Source: Arthrobacter cryoconiti (lineage in GTDB: Bacteria > Actinomycetota > Actinomycetes > Actinomycetales > Micrococcaceae). From it: DNA of 64,000 nt. Numbering within the stretch: position 1 is the stretch's first letter; each line of letters opens with the position of its first letter. The stretch lies in NCBI RefSeq assembly GCF_020905375.1, contig NZ_JAJJBU010000004.1, positions 1-64,000 of the forward strand, in the 5' to 3' direction. Below are positions 26,205 through 34,170 of the stretch, one piece after another. Below the pieces are notes generated by a model. That model did not search any database and was not told where the DNA came from. It worked only from the letters and a program-made list of their open reading frames with translations. A program made the position numbers and the translations under genes.

Positions 26205-27323
26205 TTAGTTGGAAAATTGATCTACTTTATCCGCGGTTTCGTGATTGGAACGTTTGTTGCGGATGATCGAGGAAATAAACGCGGCGCCGATGAAGACCAC
26301 GCCAATAACGCCGGTAATAATTTCACTGACCTCGATGCTGATCGTCAACAACAAGATGACAGACAAGGCGCCGATAGCCCAATGCGCGCCATGGTCCAAG
26401 TATCGGTATTCGTCCAGAGTTCCTTCGCGGACCAAAAAGACCGTCAACGACCGAACGAAAATGGCACCGATCAAGCCAAGGCCCAAAGCAATCACGATGG
26501 GGTCAGAGGTAATGGCGAAAGCGCCAATCACGCCGTCGAAGGAGAACGACGCATCAATAACCTCCAAGTAGAGAAAGAGCATGAAGGCAGCCTTGCCGAC
26601 GGCCTTGCCCACACCCTTGTTGGACTTCTTGGAAATGGCAGTGGCTTCGATATCGGTATCGTCACTATCGGTGTCGCCGTCGCCGTCTACGTCAAACAGC
26701 TCGCCCAGACCGTTGACCAGCAGATACGTGACCATGCCAAGGATTCCGGCGATGAGAACATCGATTTCCTTGCCCGGGCGCACCATGGCAGCGGACACGA
26801 CCAGGACGGCTAGCGCGATTGCCATGGATGCCCCATGGAGGCGCCCAATGAAGGCCAAAGGCTTTTCGATGAAACCCAGCCAGTGGATTTCGCGCTCCTC
26901 AAACATGAAGTCAAGAAAAAGCATGAGCAGGAAGACTCCGCCGAATGCGGCGATCTGCGGATGCGCATCATGGAGCAGATAGGCATAGCTACCAGCCGTG
27001 TGAATGTCGCCTTTTTCGAGGGCCAGTTGTATGGCTTCGACGGGATTGAGGTTTGCTGTCACGCCGACGATCAACAGTGGGAAGGCAATTCGCATACCTA
27101 GAACAGCGATCAGAATACCGACCGTCAAGAAGATTGTCTGCCAAAAACGGCTCATCTTTTCCAAGATACGGGCGTTGACCACCGCATTGTCAAAACTCAA
27201 GCTAATCTCCAGTACACCCAAGATGGCACACACGATTAGAGCTTGAACGCCGCCATAAAGGAACGCGACGACGAGGGCAACACCGGTGATCGCGAACGAC
27301 CACCCAAAAGTTTTGAAAAACAC
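26205..27323 (-). CDS. DUF475 family TerC-like integral membrane protein
   Basis: The protein of about 372 residues has roughly nine hydrophobic helices and the TerC-superfamily signatures LEISLSFDNAVVNARIL (N-terminal half) and LEVIDASFSFDGVIGAFA (C-terminal half), each with conserved acidic residues in the membrane. It matches the DUF475 subgroup found in Ter operons. A cytoplasmic loop near residue 215 has an acidic DVDGDGDTDSDDTD stretch like a calcium-binding loop. The GTG at 27323 was chosen because AAGGAG lies 10 nt before it; a TTG at 27332 would be too close. It is probably the first gene of the operon. Confidence 0.9.
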   Translation of the reverse strand: MFFKTFGWSFAITGVALVVAFLYGGVQALIVCAILGVLEISLSFDNAVVNARILEKMSRFWQTIFLTVGILIAVLGMRIAFPLLIVGVTANLNPVEAIQLALEKGDIHTAGSYAYLLHDAHPQIAAFGGVFLLMLFLDFMFEEREIHWLGFIEKPLAFIGRLHGASMAIALAVLVVSAAMVRPGKEIDVLIAGILGMVTYLLVNGLGELFDVDGDGDTDSDDTDIEATAISKKSNKGVGKAVGKAAFMLFLYLEVIDASFSFDGVIGAFAITSDPIVIALGLGLIGAIFVRSLTVFLVREGTLDEYRYLDHGAHWAIGALSVILLLTISIEVSEIITGVIGVVFIGAAFISSIIRNKRSNHETADKVDQFSN

Positions 27324-27438
27324 GCGGGGCAAGCTCCTTGGGAGTTTACTGTCTCAATGGACTCGGGCATGTGGCGCCGAGCTTTGGGTGCCACCGAAGA
27401 ATGCATCTGGCCTCAGGCGGCGAAGCTCTTATCAATTA

Positions 27439-27470
27439 TCTCCATTTGCCTGCTCAATACCTAATGGAGA
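27439..27470. promoter_or_regulatory. Inverted repeat between the Ter operon and the divergent gene
   Basis: TCTCCATT and AATGGAGA are perfect complements separated by 16 bp, in an AT-rich part of the 274-bp gap. It lies about 115 bp before the terC-like start and about 130 bp before the 27598 gene. It may be an operator for a dimeric regulator; no regulator gene is adjacent. Confidence 0.45.
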
Positions 27471-27597
27471 ACAGAAATTATCCTGGGAAAACGCCGTGAC
27501 TTTGGTGTGTTTGGACGGTTCATAATGGCGTGTTCAGTCTTGGACTGGCCCGCAGAGGCCGCACCACGGCTGCGCTTGACTCCGTGGCTAAAACCTG

Positions 27598-28713
27598 ATG
27601 GTTCGAACAATGGGCAAGGGGACGGTTGCATTGGGAAATTTGGATTCGAAAGCGCAAGCCAGACTGCAGGCGTTGACCGGGTGGGCCGTGATCGCTGCGG
27701 AATCAGGGTTTGTGGTTCCGGACGCGGATCAATTGGAAAAAGTTGCCGCAGTAAAGAGTGCGGAAGTTCTAGATTTTGACTCAAATGCAGTTCTGGGTTG
27801 GGCGGCAACGTTGAACTGGCTCATGAGTCAAGCCACTTTTGGGCTAGTTGACCCCCATATGCAGTTGCCAGATGAACTAAAAGTACCGTCGGGGACGGAT
27901 CTGAAAACGATTACATCGGTTCTCGTGTTGGATGATGCCATGCCTCTGGAACGGAAGCCTTCCGGGCAACTCAAAGCGAAGTTATCCCGGGAACGTGAAA
28001 AGCCTGCCACGCTCAGCAGGGTCCCCAAATGGGAGCTGGCCGCCATGGTCCAGGTCCGCGAAGCGATTGCGCGCTACATGGTGCCCCTGAGTGAACTCCG
28101 TAGCCGTGACGCCAACGAAGGCGATACCCGTCTTGTAGTCAAGGACATGCTCTGCGAGGGCTTGGACTATGACAAGTTCAACGACCTGACAACGGAGTAC
28201 ATGGTCAAGCAAGACTTCGCTGATTACGGCGTCAGAATCGACAAGCAGTTGGTGGCCTTCATTGAGGTGAAACGTATCAGTCAAAAACTCAATGAACGTC
28301 ACCTTCGCCAAGTTCAGATGTATGCGGTGAACGAGGGCGTGGAGTGGATGGTGTTAACCAACGGTTCCGTCTGGCAGGCCTATCACCTCACCGGCGGCCT
28401 GCCCGTTGTGGTGAACATGGCGTTTGAGGTTGATCTGCTAGGACCGAAACCGCTGGAGACGAATGCTGCCATGATGTTCTTTTTGCATCGAGAGGCCCTA
28501 AAACGGCGCAGGATTGACGATCTTTGGAAGCATCGGGCAGCAACCGAGCCGGGGGCGCTCTTGGGCTTGATCCTCGCGGAGCCGATGCTTGAGCAGATTC
28601 GTAAGGAAGTGAAACGCCGAACCGGGATCGTGACGACTGCCGAGGCGCTAAGCGAAGTTATTCGGACCGAAATCGTCGACCCAAAGCTCATTGCCAAGCT
28701 GTACAAGTCCTAG
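27598..28713 (+). CDS. Orphan HsdR-N-like nuclease-fold protein
   Basis: The 371-residue protein has a type I restriction R-subunit N-terminal-like (HSDR_N) domain in its middle: EGDTRLVVKDMLCEGLDYD, then YGVRIDKQLVAFIEVKR (the D...ExK of a PD-(D/E)XK site, about residues 210-226), then QMYAVNEGVEWMVLTNG. The N-terminal 130 residues are unrecognised and the C-terminus is helical and basic. There are no partner HsdM/HsdS genes. Such solitary proteins are widespread in actinobacteria and may not be restriction enzymes. The ATG at 27598 or 27610 is the start; neither has a clear Shine-Dalgarno. Confidence 0.78.
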   Translation: MVRTMGKGTVALGNLDSKAQARLQALTGWAVIAAESGFVVPDADQLEKVAAVKSAEVLDFDSNAVLGWAATLNWLMSQATFGLVDPHMQLPDELKVPSGTDLKTITSVLVLDDAMPLERKPSGQLKAKLSREREKPATLSRVPKWELAAMVQVREAIARYMVPLSELRSRDANEGDTRLVVKDMLCEGLDYDKFNDLTTEYMVKQDFADYGVRIDKQLVAFIEVKRISQKLNERHLRQVQMYAVNEGVEWMVLTNGSVWQAYHLTGGLPVVVNMAFEVDLLGPKPLETNAAMMFFLHREALKRRRIDDLWKHRAATEPGALLGLILAEPMLEQIRKEVKRRTGIVTTAEALSEVIRTEIVDPKLIAKLYKS

Positions 28714-28726
28714 GCGCGTCTCGCCG

Positions 28727-28732
28727 TAGACT
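28727..28732 (+). promoter_or_regulatory. Possible -10 element for a leaderless deaminase transcript
   Basis: TAGACT ends 7 nt before the ATG at 28740, the spacing typical of leaderless actinobacterial genes. No good -35 is seen and no Shine-Dalgarno is present. Confidence 0.4.
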
Positions 28733-28739
28733 GGCGGGC

Positions 28740-29744
28740 ATGAGAAGCCTATCCACCCTGCCCAAGGCCGAGCTACACCTGCATATTGAAGGGACGCTGG
28801 AGCCGGAACTGATTCTGGAGCTGGCCACAAGGAATCACATCACTCTCCCCTACGCCACCTTGGCGCAATTGCGAGCTCAGTATGAGTTCACCGATCTGCA
28901 GTCGTTTCTTAATCTCTATTACGAGAACATGGCAGTGCTGGTCACCGAGGACGACTTCGCAGACATGACCCGCGCCTATCTCACTCGCGCCCGGGAGGCC
29001 GGTGTCCGGCACGCGGAGATCATGTTTGACCCGCAGGCACACCTTGCGCGGGGTGTCTCACTGGCGACGTCGGTCAACGGCATTGCCGGTGCACTTGCCT
29101 CCAGCGAATCCGATTTTGGTATCAGCACCGTTCTGATTGCGGCATTCTTGCGCGATGAATCCCAGGATTCGGCGCTGTCCGTCCTAGCGGACCTGCTGGA
29201 GATGAAAGCGCCTATCATCGGCATCGGCCTGGACTCTGCGGAGGTCGGCAACCCGCCGTCGAAGTTTGTGAAACTTTTTGAAAATGCACGGGCCGCGGGG
29301 CTGCGGCTCGTGGCGCATGCGGGCGAAGAAGGCCCCCCCAGCTATGTGTGGGACACGCTAGACCTGCTCGGTGCTGAGCGCATTGACCATGGCATCCGCT
29401 CGGTAGAGGACTCGCTATTGGTCAAACGGCTTGCGCGCGAACAGGTACCGCTGACCGTGTGCCCTCTGTCCAATGTGCGCCTGCGGGCCGTTGATTCGCT
29501 GGCAGCACACCCCTTACCGCAAATGCTGGCCAGCGGGCTCAATGTATGCCTGAATTCCGATGATCCGGCTTACTTTGGTGGGTATGCGGAGCAAAACTTT
29601 GAGGTGGTAGCGACGGAGTTTGCCTTCGATACGGACACGCTCGAACGACTTGCCGCTAACTCCATCACGTCTTCCTTTGCAACGGTGGAGCGCAAGGCCC
29701 AACTCCTGGGCGAGCTTGCGGCATGGCGGGAACAGGCGTCCTAA
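28740..29744 (+). CDS. add: Adenosine/adenine deaminase family protein
   Basis: The 334-residue amidohydrolase has the zinc-binding HLHIEGT start (residue 16-22), the catalytic HAGEEGPP (near residue 196), IDHGIRSVED and SDDPAYFGGY near residue 278. It deaminates adenosine or adenine for purine salvage. The SDDPAYFGGY and HAGEEGPP forms resemble the bacterial adenine deaminases related to fungal Aah1, many of which are annotated as adenosine deaminase; substrate choice cannot be settled from sequence. Confidence 0.9.
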   Translation: MRSLSTLPKAELHLHIEGTLEPELILELATRNHITLPYATLAQLRAQYEFTDLQSFLNLYYENMAVLVTEDDFADMTRAYLTRAREAGVRHAEIMFDPQAHLARGVSLATSVNGIAGALASSESDFGISTVLIAAFLRDESQDSALSVLADLLEMKAPIIGIGLDSAEVGNPPSKFVKLFENARAAGLRLVAHAGEEGPPSYVWDTLDLLGAERIDHGIRSVEDSLLVKRLAREQVPLTVCPLSNVRLRAVDSLAAHPLPQMLASGLNVCLNSDDPAYFGGYAEQNFEVVATEFAFDTDTLERLAANSITSSFATVERKAQLLGELAAWREQAS

Positions 29745-29747
29745 GTG

Positions 29748-29765
29748 CGCCACTTCTCTGTGGCG
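29748..29765 (+). terminator. Weak hairpin after the deaminase gene
   Basis: CGCCAC-TTCTCT-GTGGCG begins 3 bp after the deaminase stop and is followed by TAAAAC. It is a plausible weak terminator. Confidence 0.45.
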
Positions 29766-29872
29766 TAAAACTCGAGCTGGGTTTGGCGCTGGGTGGACTA
29801 TGCGCCGAACTCAACTCGAGTTCGACGCCGGTGGAAAGCGACGGCGCCCAAGTCACAACAAGGTGTGGTCAG

Positions 29873-29901
29873 TCCACATTTTCGCAAAATTGACCTACAG
29901 T
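29873..29901 (+). promoter_or_regulatory. Putative lutA promoter, leaderless
   Basis: TCCACA (-35-like), a 17-bp spacer and TACAGT (-10-like) end 7 nt before the lutA ATG. That predicts transcription starting at or next to the start codon. No Shine-Dalgarno is visible before lutA, which agrees. Two CTCGAG palindromes lie upstream (near 29771 and 29815) and might bind a regulator. Confidence 0.5.
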
Positions 29902-29908
29902 AGGGTCT

Positions 29909-30706
29909 ATGAAAATTGCGCTCTTCGCCACATGCATCGTCGATGCCATGTATCCGCGTACGGCACGCGCCACGGTGGCCATCTTGGAACGGCTTGGACA
30001 CGAGGTCGTGTTTCCCTCTGGACAAGCTTGTTGCGGGCAGATGCACGTCAATTCCGGGTACTTCAAGGAAGCGCATGCTGTGGTCGCCAACCATGTCCGC
30101 GCATTCGACGCCGATGACTACGATGTCGCAGTAGCGCCGTCGGGATCGTGTGTCGCTAGCGTAAAACATCAGCATGTCCAGGTCGCACGGCGCTGTGGTG
30201 ACGCGGCGCTGGAAGCACGGGCCGCCGTCGTCGGAGCCAAAACGTATGAACTTTCACAACTACTCACCGACGTCCTGGGAGTGGAGAACGCTGCGGAGCA
30301 GTTGGGATCGTACTTCCCCCACCAGGTCACCTACCACCCCAGCTGTCACGGAATGCGGTTGCTAAAGCTTGAGGACCGGCAGAGCAATCTTCTCAAGTCT
30401 GTAGGCGGCATTGAGATGGTGGAGCTGGAGCAGGCCGATCAGTGCTGCGGTTTTGGCGGTACTTTCTCCATGAAAAATGCTGATGTATCGACGGCCATGA
30501 TGGAGGACAAGATCGCCAACATCGCCAGTACTGGAGCGCAACTGTGCACCGGTGGTGACGCGAGCTGCCTCATGCACATTGGCGGTGGACTCTCGCGGCA
30601 AGGTAGCCCGGTACGTACGCTGCACTTCGCCGAAATTCTGGCCAGCACCCTGGAAAGTCCGATTGATATTGACGGCCACGTCCAGGGGCAGGGGGTCAGT
30701 CGATGA
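29909..30706 (+). CDS. lutA: LutA, Fe-S protein of lactate utilisation
   Basis: The 265-residue protein carries two CCG cysteine-rich domains: an N-terminal GQACCGQMHVNSGY with earlier CIVDAMYP, and a C-terminal QCCGFGGTFSMKN with YHPSCHG. LutA, with LutB and LutC, oxidises L-lactate to pyruvate. Its stop overlaps the lutB ATG by 4 bp. Confidence 0.95.
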   Translation: MKIALFATCIVDAMYPRTARATVAILERLGHEVVFPSGQACCGQMHVNSGYFKEAHAVVANHVRAFDADDYDVAVAPSGSCVASVKHQHVQVARRCGDAALEARAAVVGAKTYELSQLLTDVLGVENAAEQLGSYFPHQVTYHPSCHGMRLLKLEDRQSNLLKSVGGIEMVELEQADQCCGFGGTFSMKNADVSTAMMEDKIANIASTGAQLCTGGDASCLMHIGGGLSRQGSPVRTLHFAEILASTLESPIDIDGHVQGQGVSR

Positions 30707-32223
30707 GCAGCACATATCTGGGTATGCCGAGCCTGCCGGTATTCGGCACGGGCAACCTCAATGCCACCGAGTCTTTCCCCCAAGCCGCAAAGCGCGAGCT
30801 CAAAAACACTCAATTGCGTGCCAACTTAGCCCATGCGACTCATACGATCCGTGACAAACGCGAAAATGCGGTAGCCGAGCTCCCCGACTGGGAAGAGATG
30901 CGCGACGCCGGCAGCGCCATCAAGAATGCAACGATGGCGAATCTTCCCGCGCTCTTGGAAGCGTTTGAGACGAACTTTACGGCACGGGGCGGCATTATCC
31001 ACTGGGCTCGCGACGCCCAGGAAGCCAACGAAATCGTGACTGCTTTGATCAAGGAAACGGGTGAAACCGAAGTAGTCAAGGTCAAGTCCATGGCCACTGC
31101 GGAAATTGGCCTTAACGAATACTTGCAAGAGCAGGGCATTGCCGCGTTTGAAACCGATCTAGCCGAGCTGATCGTGCAGCTGGACCATGACAAACCCAGT
31201 CACATTCTGGTTCCGGCCATCCACAAAAACCGCAACCAGATCCGCGACATCTTCTTGCGTGAGATGGAAGAAGTCGACCCTGGACTGAGCAATGAGCCCG
31301 CCCGCTTGGCTGAAGCCGCGCGCCGGCATCTGCGCAAAAAGTTCCTCTCCGCCAAGGTAGCCATCTCGGGCGCCAACTTTGGCTTGGCGGATACGGGCAC
31401 GCTCACCGTGGTGGAATCAGAAGGCAACGGCCGCATGTGCCTGACCCTCCCGGATACTCTCATCACGGTTATGGGCATAGAGAAGCTGCTTCCGTCCTGG
31501 CGTGACCTTGAAGTCTTCATGCAATTGTTGCCACGTTCGTCCACCGGTGAACGCATGAATCCCTACACCTCCCTGTGGACAGGTGTCACCCCCGGAGACG
31601 GACCCCAGAACGTGCACCTGGTCCTTCTCGATAACGGCCGCACCGCCGCGCTCGCCGACCAAATGGGACGCACAGCACTGAACTGCATTCGGTGCTCAGC
31701 GTGCATGAACGTGTGCCCTGTATACGAGCGAACCGGTGGGCATGCCTATGGATCAACCTATCCGGGCCCCATAGGCGCCATTCTCTCCCCGCTGATGACG
31801 GGGATCAAGAGTGAAGAAAACAACTCCTTACCCTATGCGTCATCCTTGTGTGGGGCTTGCTTTGACGCCTGCCCGGTCAAGATCAATATCCCCGAAATTC
31901 TGGTTCATCTGCGCGGGGAGGACGTTGATTCCCAACGTGCCAAGGTCAAGGTCCCGACGCAAATGGATTTGATGATGAAAGCCAGCGAATGGGCGTTCTC
32001 CGACGGAAGCCACATAAATCTGCTAGAAAAAGGGCTTCCGATAGGCAAGCTCGCGGCCGGCCGGGCGAAAGTCATCAAAAAGCTTCCCGGGATTGCGGCA
32101 GGATGGACACAAAGCCGTGACATCCCGGCCCCACCGAGCCAGTCGTTTCGCCAGTGGTGGGTCAAGGAACACCAGAGTCCAGAGCCAAGGCGTAACCCGG
32201 CAAAAGAAGAGGACCAGCTATGA
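30703..32223 (+). CDS. lutB: LutB, iron-sulfur LUD-domain protein
   Basis: The 506-residue protein has an N-terminal LUD domain (TGETEVVKVKSMATAEIGLN; ISGANFGLADTGTLTVVESEGNGR) and, after residue 325, two 4Fe-4S clusters: CIRCSACMNVCPVY and CGACFDACPVKINIPE. It passes electrons during L-lactate oxidation together with LutA and LutC. Both ends overlap neighbouring genes by 4 bp. Confidence 0.96.
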   Translation: MSSTYLGMPSLPVFGTGNLNATESFPQAAKRELKNTQLRANLAHATHTIRDKRENAVAELPDWEEMRDAGSAIKNATMANLPALLEAFETNFTARGGIIHWARDAQEANEIVTALIKETGETEVVKVKSMATAEIGLNEYLQEQGIAAFETDLAELIVQLDHDKPSHILVPAIHKNRNQIRDIFLREMEEVDPGLSNEPARLAEAARRHLRKKFLSAKVAISGANFGLADTGTLTVVESEGNGRMCLTLPDTLITVMGIEKLLPSWRDLEVFMQLLPRSSTGERMNPYTSLWTGVTPGDGPQNVHLVLLDNGRTAALADQMGRTALNCIRCSACMNVCPVYERTGGHAYGSTYPGPIGAILSPLMTGIKSEENNSLPYASSLCGACFDACPVKINIPEILVHLRGEDVDSQRAKVKVPTQMDLMMKASEWAFSDGSHINLLEKGLPIGKLAAGRAKVIKKLPGIAAGWTQSRDIPAPPSQSFRQWWVKEHQSPEPRRNPAKEEDQL

Positions 32224-32855
32224 GCGCCCGCGACGACGTGATGTCCCGTATCAAATCTGCCCTGCGTGACGCCCCACCCACCCCGGACATTCCTCGCAAC
32301 TATCGCCTCGCCACCAATAAGACCGCGGCCCAGCGATGCGAGCAGCTCGTAGGCCGCCTATTGGACTACAAAGCCAACGTATACGTGGTCCCGACCACGC
32401 AAGCCCCCGCTAAACTCGCGCAATTGTTGGCAGATGCAGAATCGATCGTTGTCCCGCATGGGTTGGAGGAGCACTGGCTCTCAGGTTTGAGGGACGACGC
32501 CGGGTCCTTGCGAATTGAGGTTGACTCGCCGGAGCACCGTTTGAGTGTCAGTGCACTGGATTCCGTGGACGCGGTAGTCACCACCGCAGCAGTCGCAGTG
32601 TCAGAAACAGGGACGATCATCCTCGACGGCAGTTCCTCTCAAGGGCGGCGCATCATCTCCCTGGTCCCGGACCGGCACATCTGCCTGCTGGCGGCCAAAG
32701 ACATCGTTGAGGTGCTCCCTGAGGCGATTGCCCGCTTGAATGCCACAGCACCGCAGACTTGGATCAGCGGCCCCAGCGCGACGAGTGACATTGAGCTTGA
32801 GCGCGTTGAAGGGGTCCACGGTCCACGGACCTTGGACGTGCTGATCCTGACCTGA
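32220..32855 (+). CDS. lutC: LutC, LUD-domain protein
   Basis: The 211-residue protein has the LUD fold: AVVTTAAVAVSETGTIILDGSS and ISLVPDRHICLLAAKDIVEVLPEAI. It is the third gene of the lactate-utilisation operon. The operon ends here; the next gene is fliW on the other strand, 24 bp away. Confidence 0.93.
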   Translation: MSARDDVMSRIKSALRDAPPTPDIPRNYRLATNKTAAQRCEQLVGRLLDYKANVYVVPTTQAPAKLAQLLADAESIVVPHGLEEHWLSGLRDDAGSLRIEVDSPEHRLSVSALDSVDAVVTTAAVAVSETGTIILDGSSSQGRRIISLVPDRHICLLAAKDIVEVLPEAIARLNATAPQTWISGPSATSDIELERVEGVHGPRTLDVLILT

Positions 32856-32879
32856 TACCCGGTTAGGCCTGATACCTGA

Positions 32880-33284
32880 CTAGGCTGCCGTGGAAGCTGG
32901 GGCGAGGGGCGCGCGCAGCGGCCATGCGGAGCTCTCGAGGATGACTTGGAGAGCGGAACCGGTTGACGCGTTGAGCAGAATGGGTGCGGCCAGGTTCACC
33001 GTGCTGTGGGCCGATGGCGTCACTACAACCAACACAGTGGCGTCGGTTGTGCCAATCTGGTTCAGATCCGCGTCGGCTTGGTGCGGGGAGTAGTCCGGAA
33101 GGTGGGTTGCCGCATCCAGCACAAACAGGCGGATCGAGCCGTCAGCCGAAGTTAAACTAAACAACCCCACGGCGTTAGGGATGGGCGCCAAGGTGAAGTC
33201 CACCGCTGGTTCCAACCCTGGCGGAGGTGTAGCGAAGCGCAGGTTCCCCGGCATGATCAATGCGTTCTCACTCACGGCGTTCAC
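32880..33284 (-). CDS. fliW: Flagellar assembly factor FliW
   Basis: The 134-residue protein fits FliW: an N-terminal PGLEPAVDFTLAPI, then GLFSLTSADGSIRLFVLD and TVNLAAPILLNASTG, the conserved core of the family. FliW binds flagellin and, when free, binds and inactivates CsrA, so it couples flagellin export to translation. It is the last gene of the flgN-flgK-flgL-fliW arm; its ATG overlaps the flgL stop by 4 bp. csrA and flagellin are both in this window. Confidence 0.9.
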   Translation of the reverse strand: MNAVSENALIMPGNLRFATPPPGLEPAVDFTLAPIPNAVGLFSLTSADGSIRLFVLDAATHLPDYSPHQADADLNQIGTTDATVLVVVTPSAHSTVNLAAPILLNASTGSALQVILESSAWPLRAPLAPASTAA

Positions 33285-34168
33285 CGGAGGAAGTCCATCA
33301 GAGTAGGCTGGATCACTTTCGCCGTAATGCCGAGAGCTGCTTGATACGCCAGTTCCTGGGTCTTGACGTCAAGGATGGCCTTGGCTATATCCAGGTCTTC
33401 GATACTGGAGCGCTGGTTTTCCAAGTCAGTGACATTGTTGGTGTTGCTGGTCTGCGCCAGAAGTAGTTGTGCGTGCCGGGTACCAACTTCGGCACGGCCG
33501 CTGATGACTTTATTCACGGCTGTGTCCACGTCTCCGAGCAAAGCATTCACATCCCCGCCTGAACGGAGAGCATTGGAGATCTTGCTCAGCAAACCAAACA
33601 CCGAGTCTCCCTCGTTAGTGCCAAAGATGGCGGCGCCGTCGCCATCAACCCTGGTAGTTGAGGTGGGGCTGGTCCGGCGTTGAACGGTGCTGCCGTCTTC
33701 GCCGGTGTAAGTCAACGGGTCCTGCGAGTACGCGACGCCCTGGCTGGAGTTGCCGGCGAAAATACTGCGGCCCAAATACTGCGTGTTTGCCTTGCTGAGC
33801 AGATCTGCCCGGATGGAATCAATTTGAGCCGCGATGGCTTTCCGAGCTTCCGGTGGGACCGAGCCGTTGGAGCCCTGAAGCGTTAGATCTTTCGCTTTCT
33901 GTAACAACGTAGTGGCCCCTGCCAGGGCAGTGTCCGCTGTTGCCAACCAGTTAACGCCATCGTCGATGTTGCGTCCGTACTGGGCCGCGGCAGCTTGCTG
34001 AGCCCGGATTGCCAGTGAATCTGCGGCCGCCACAGGATCCGAGGATACGTTGGGGTTCTTTTTCAGGTCCACCGCAGATTGTTGGAGCTGCGCTAGTTTG
34101 GTGGAGCTCGACTGCAGATTCCGCTGAGCGGAAGCCGACATTGTTTGTAAGGTAACGCGTCCAATCAT
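33281..34168 (-). CDS. flgL: Hook-filament junction protein FlgL
   Basis: The 295-residue flagellin-like protein begins MIGRVTLQTMSASAQRNLQ with coiled-coil heptads and ends with ENQRSSIEDLDIAKAILDVKTQELAYQ and IQPTLMDFLR, the FlgL end pattern. It links the hook to the filament as HAP3. It lies 2 bp after flgK. Confidence 0.93.
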   Translation of the reverse strand: MIGRVTLQTMSASAQRNLQSSSTKLAQLQQSAVDLKKNPNVSSDPVAAADSLAIRAQQAAAAQYGRNIDDGVNWLATADTALAGATTLLQKAKDLTLQGSNGSVPPEARKAIAAQIDSIRADLLSKANTQYLGRSIFAGNSSQGVAYSQDPLTYTGEDGSTVQRRTSPTSTTRVDGDGAAIFGTNEGDSVFGLLSKISNALRSGGDVNALLGDVDTAVNKVISGRAEVGTRHAQLLLAQTSNTNNVTDLENQRSSIEDLDIAKAILDVKTQELAYQAALGITAKVIQPTLMDFLR

Positions 34169-34170
34169 TC

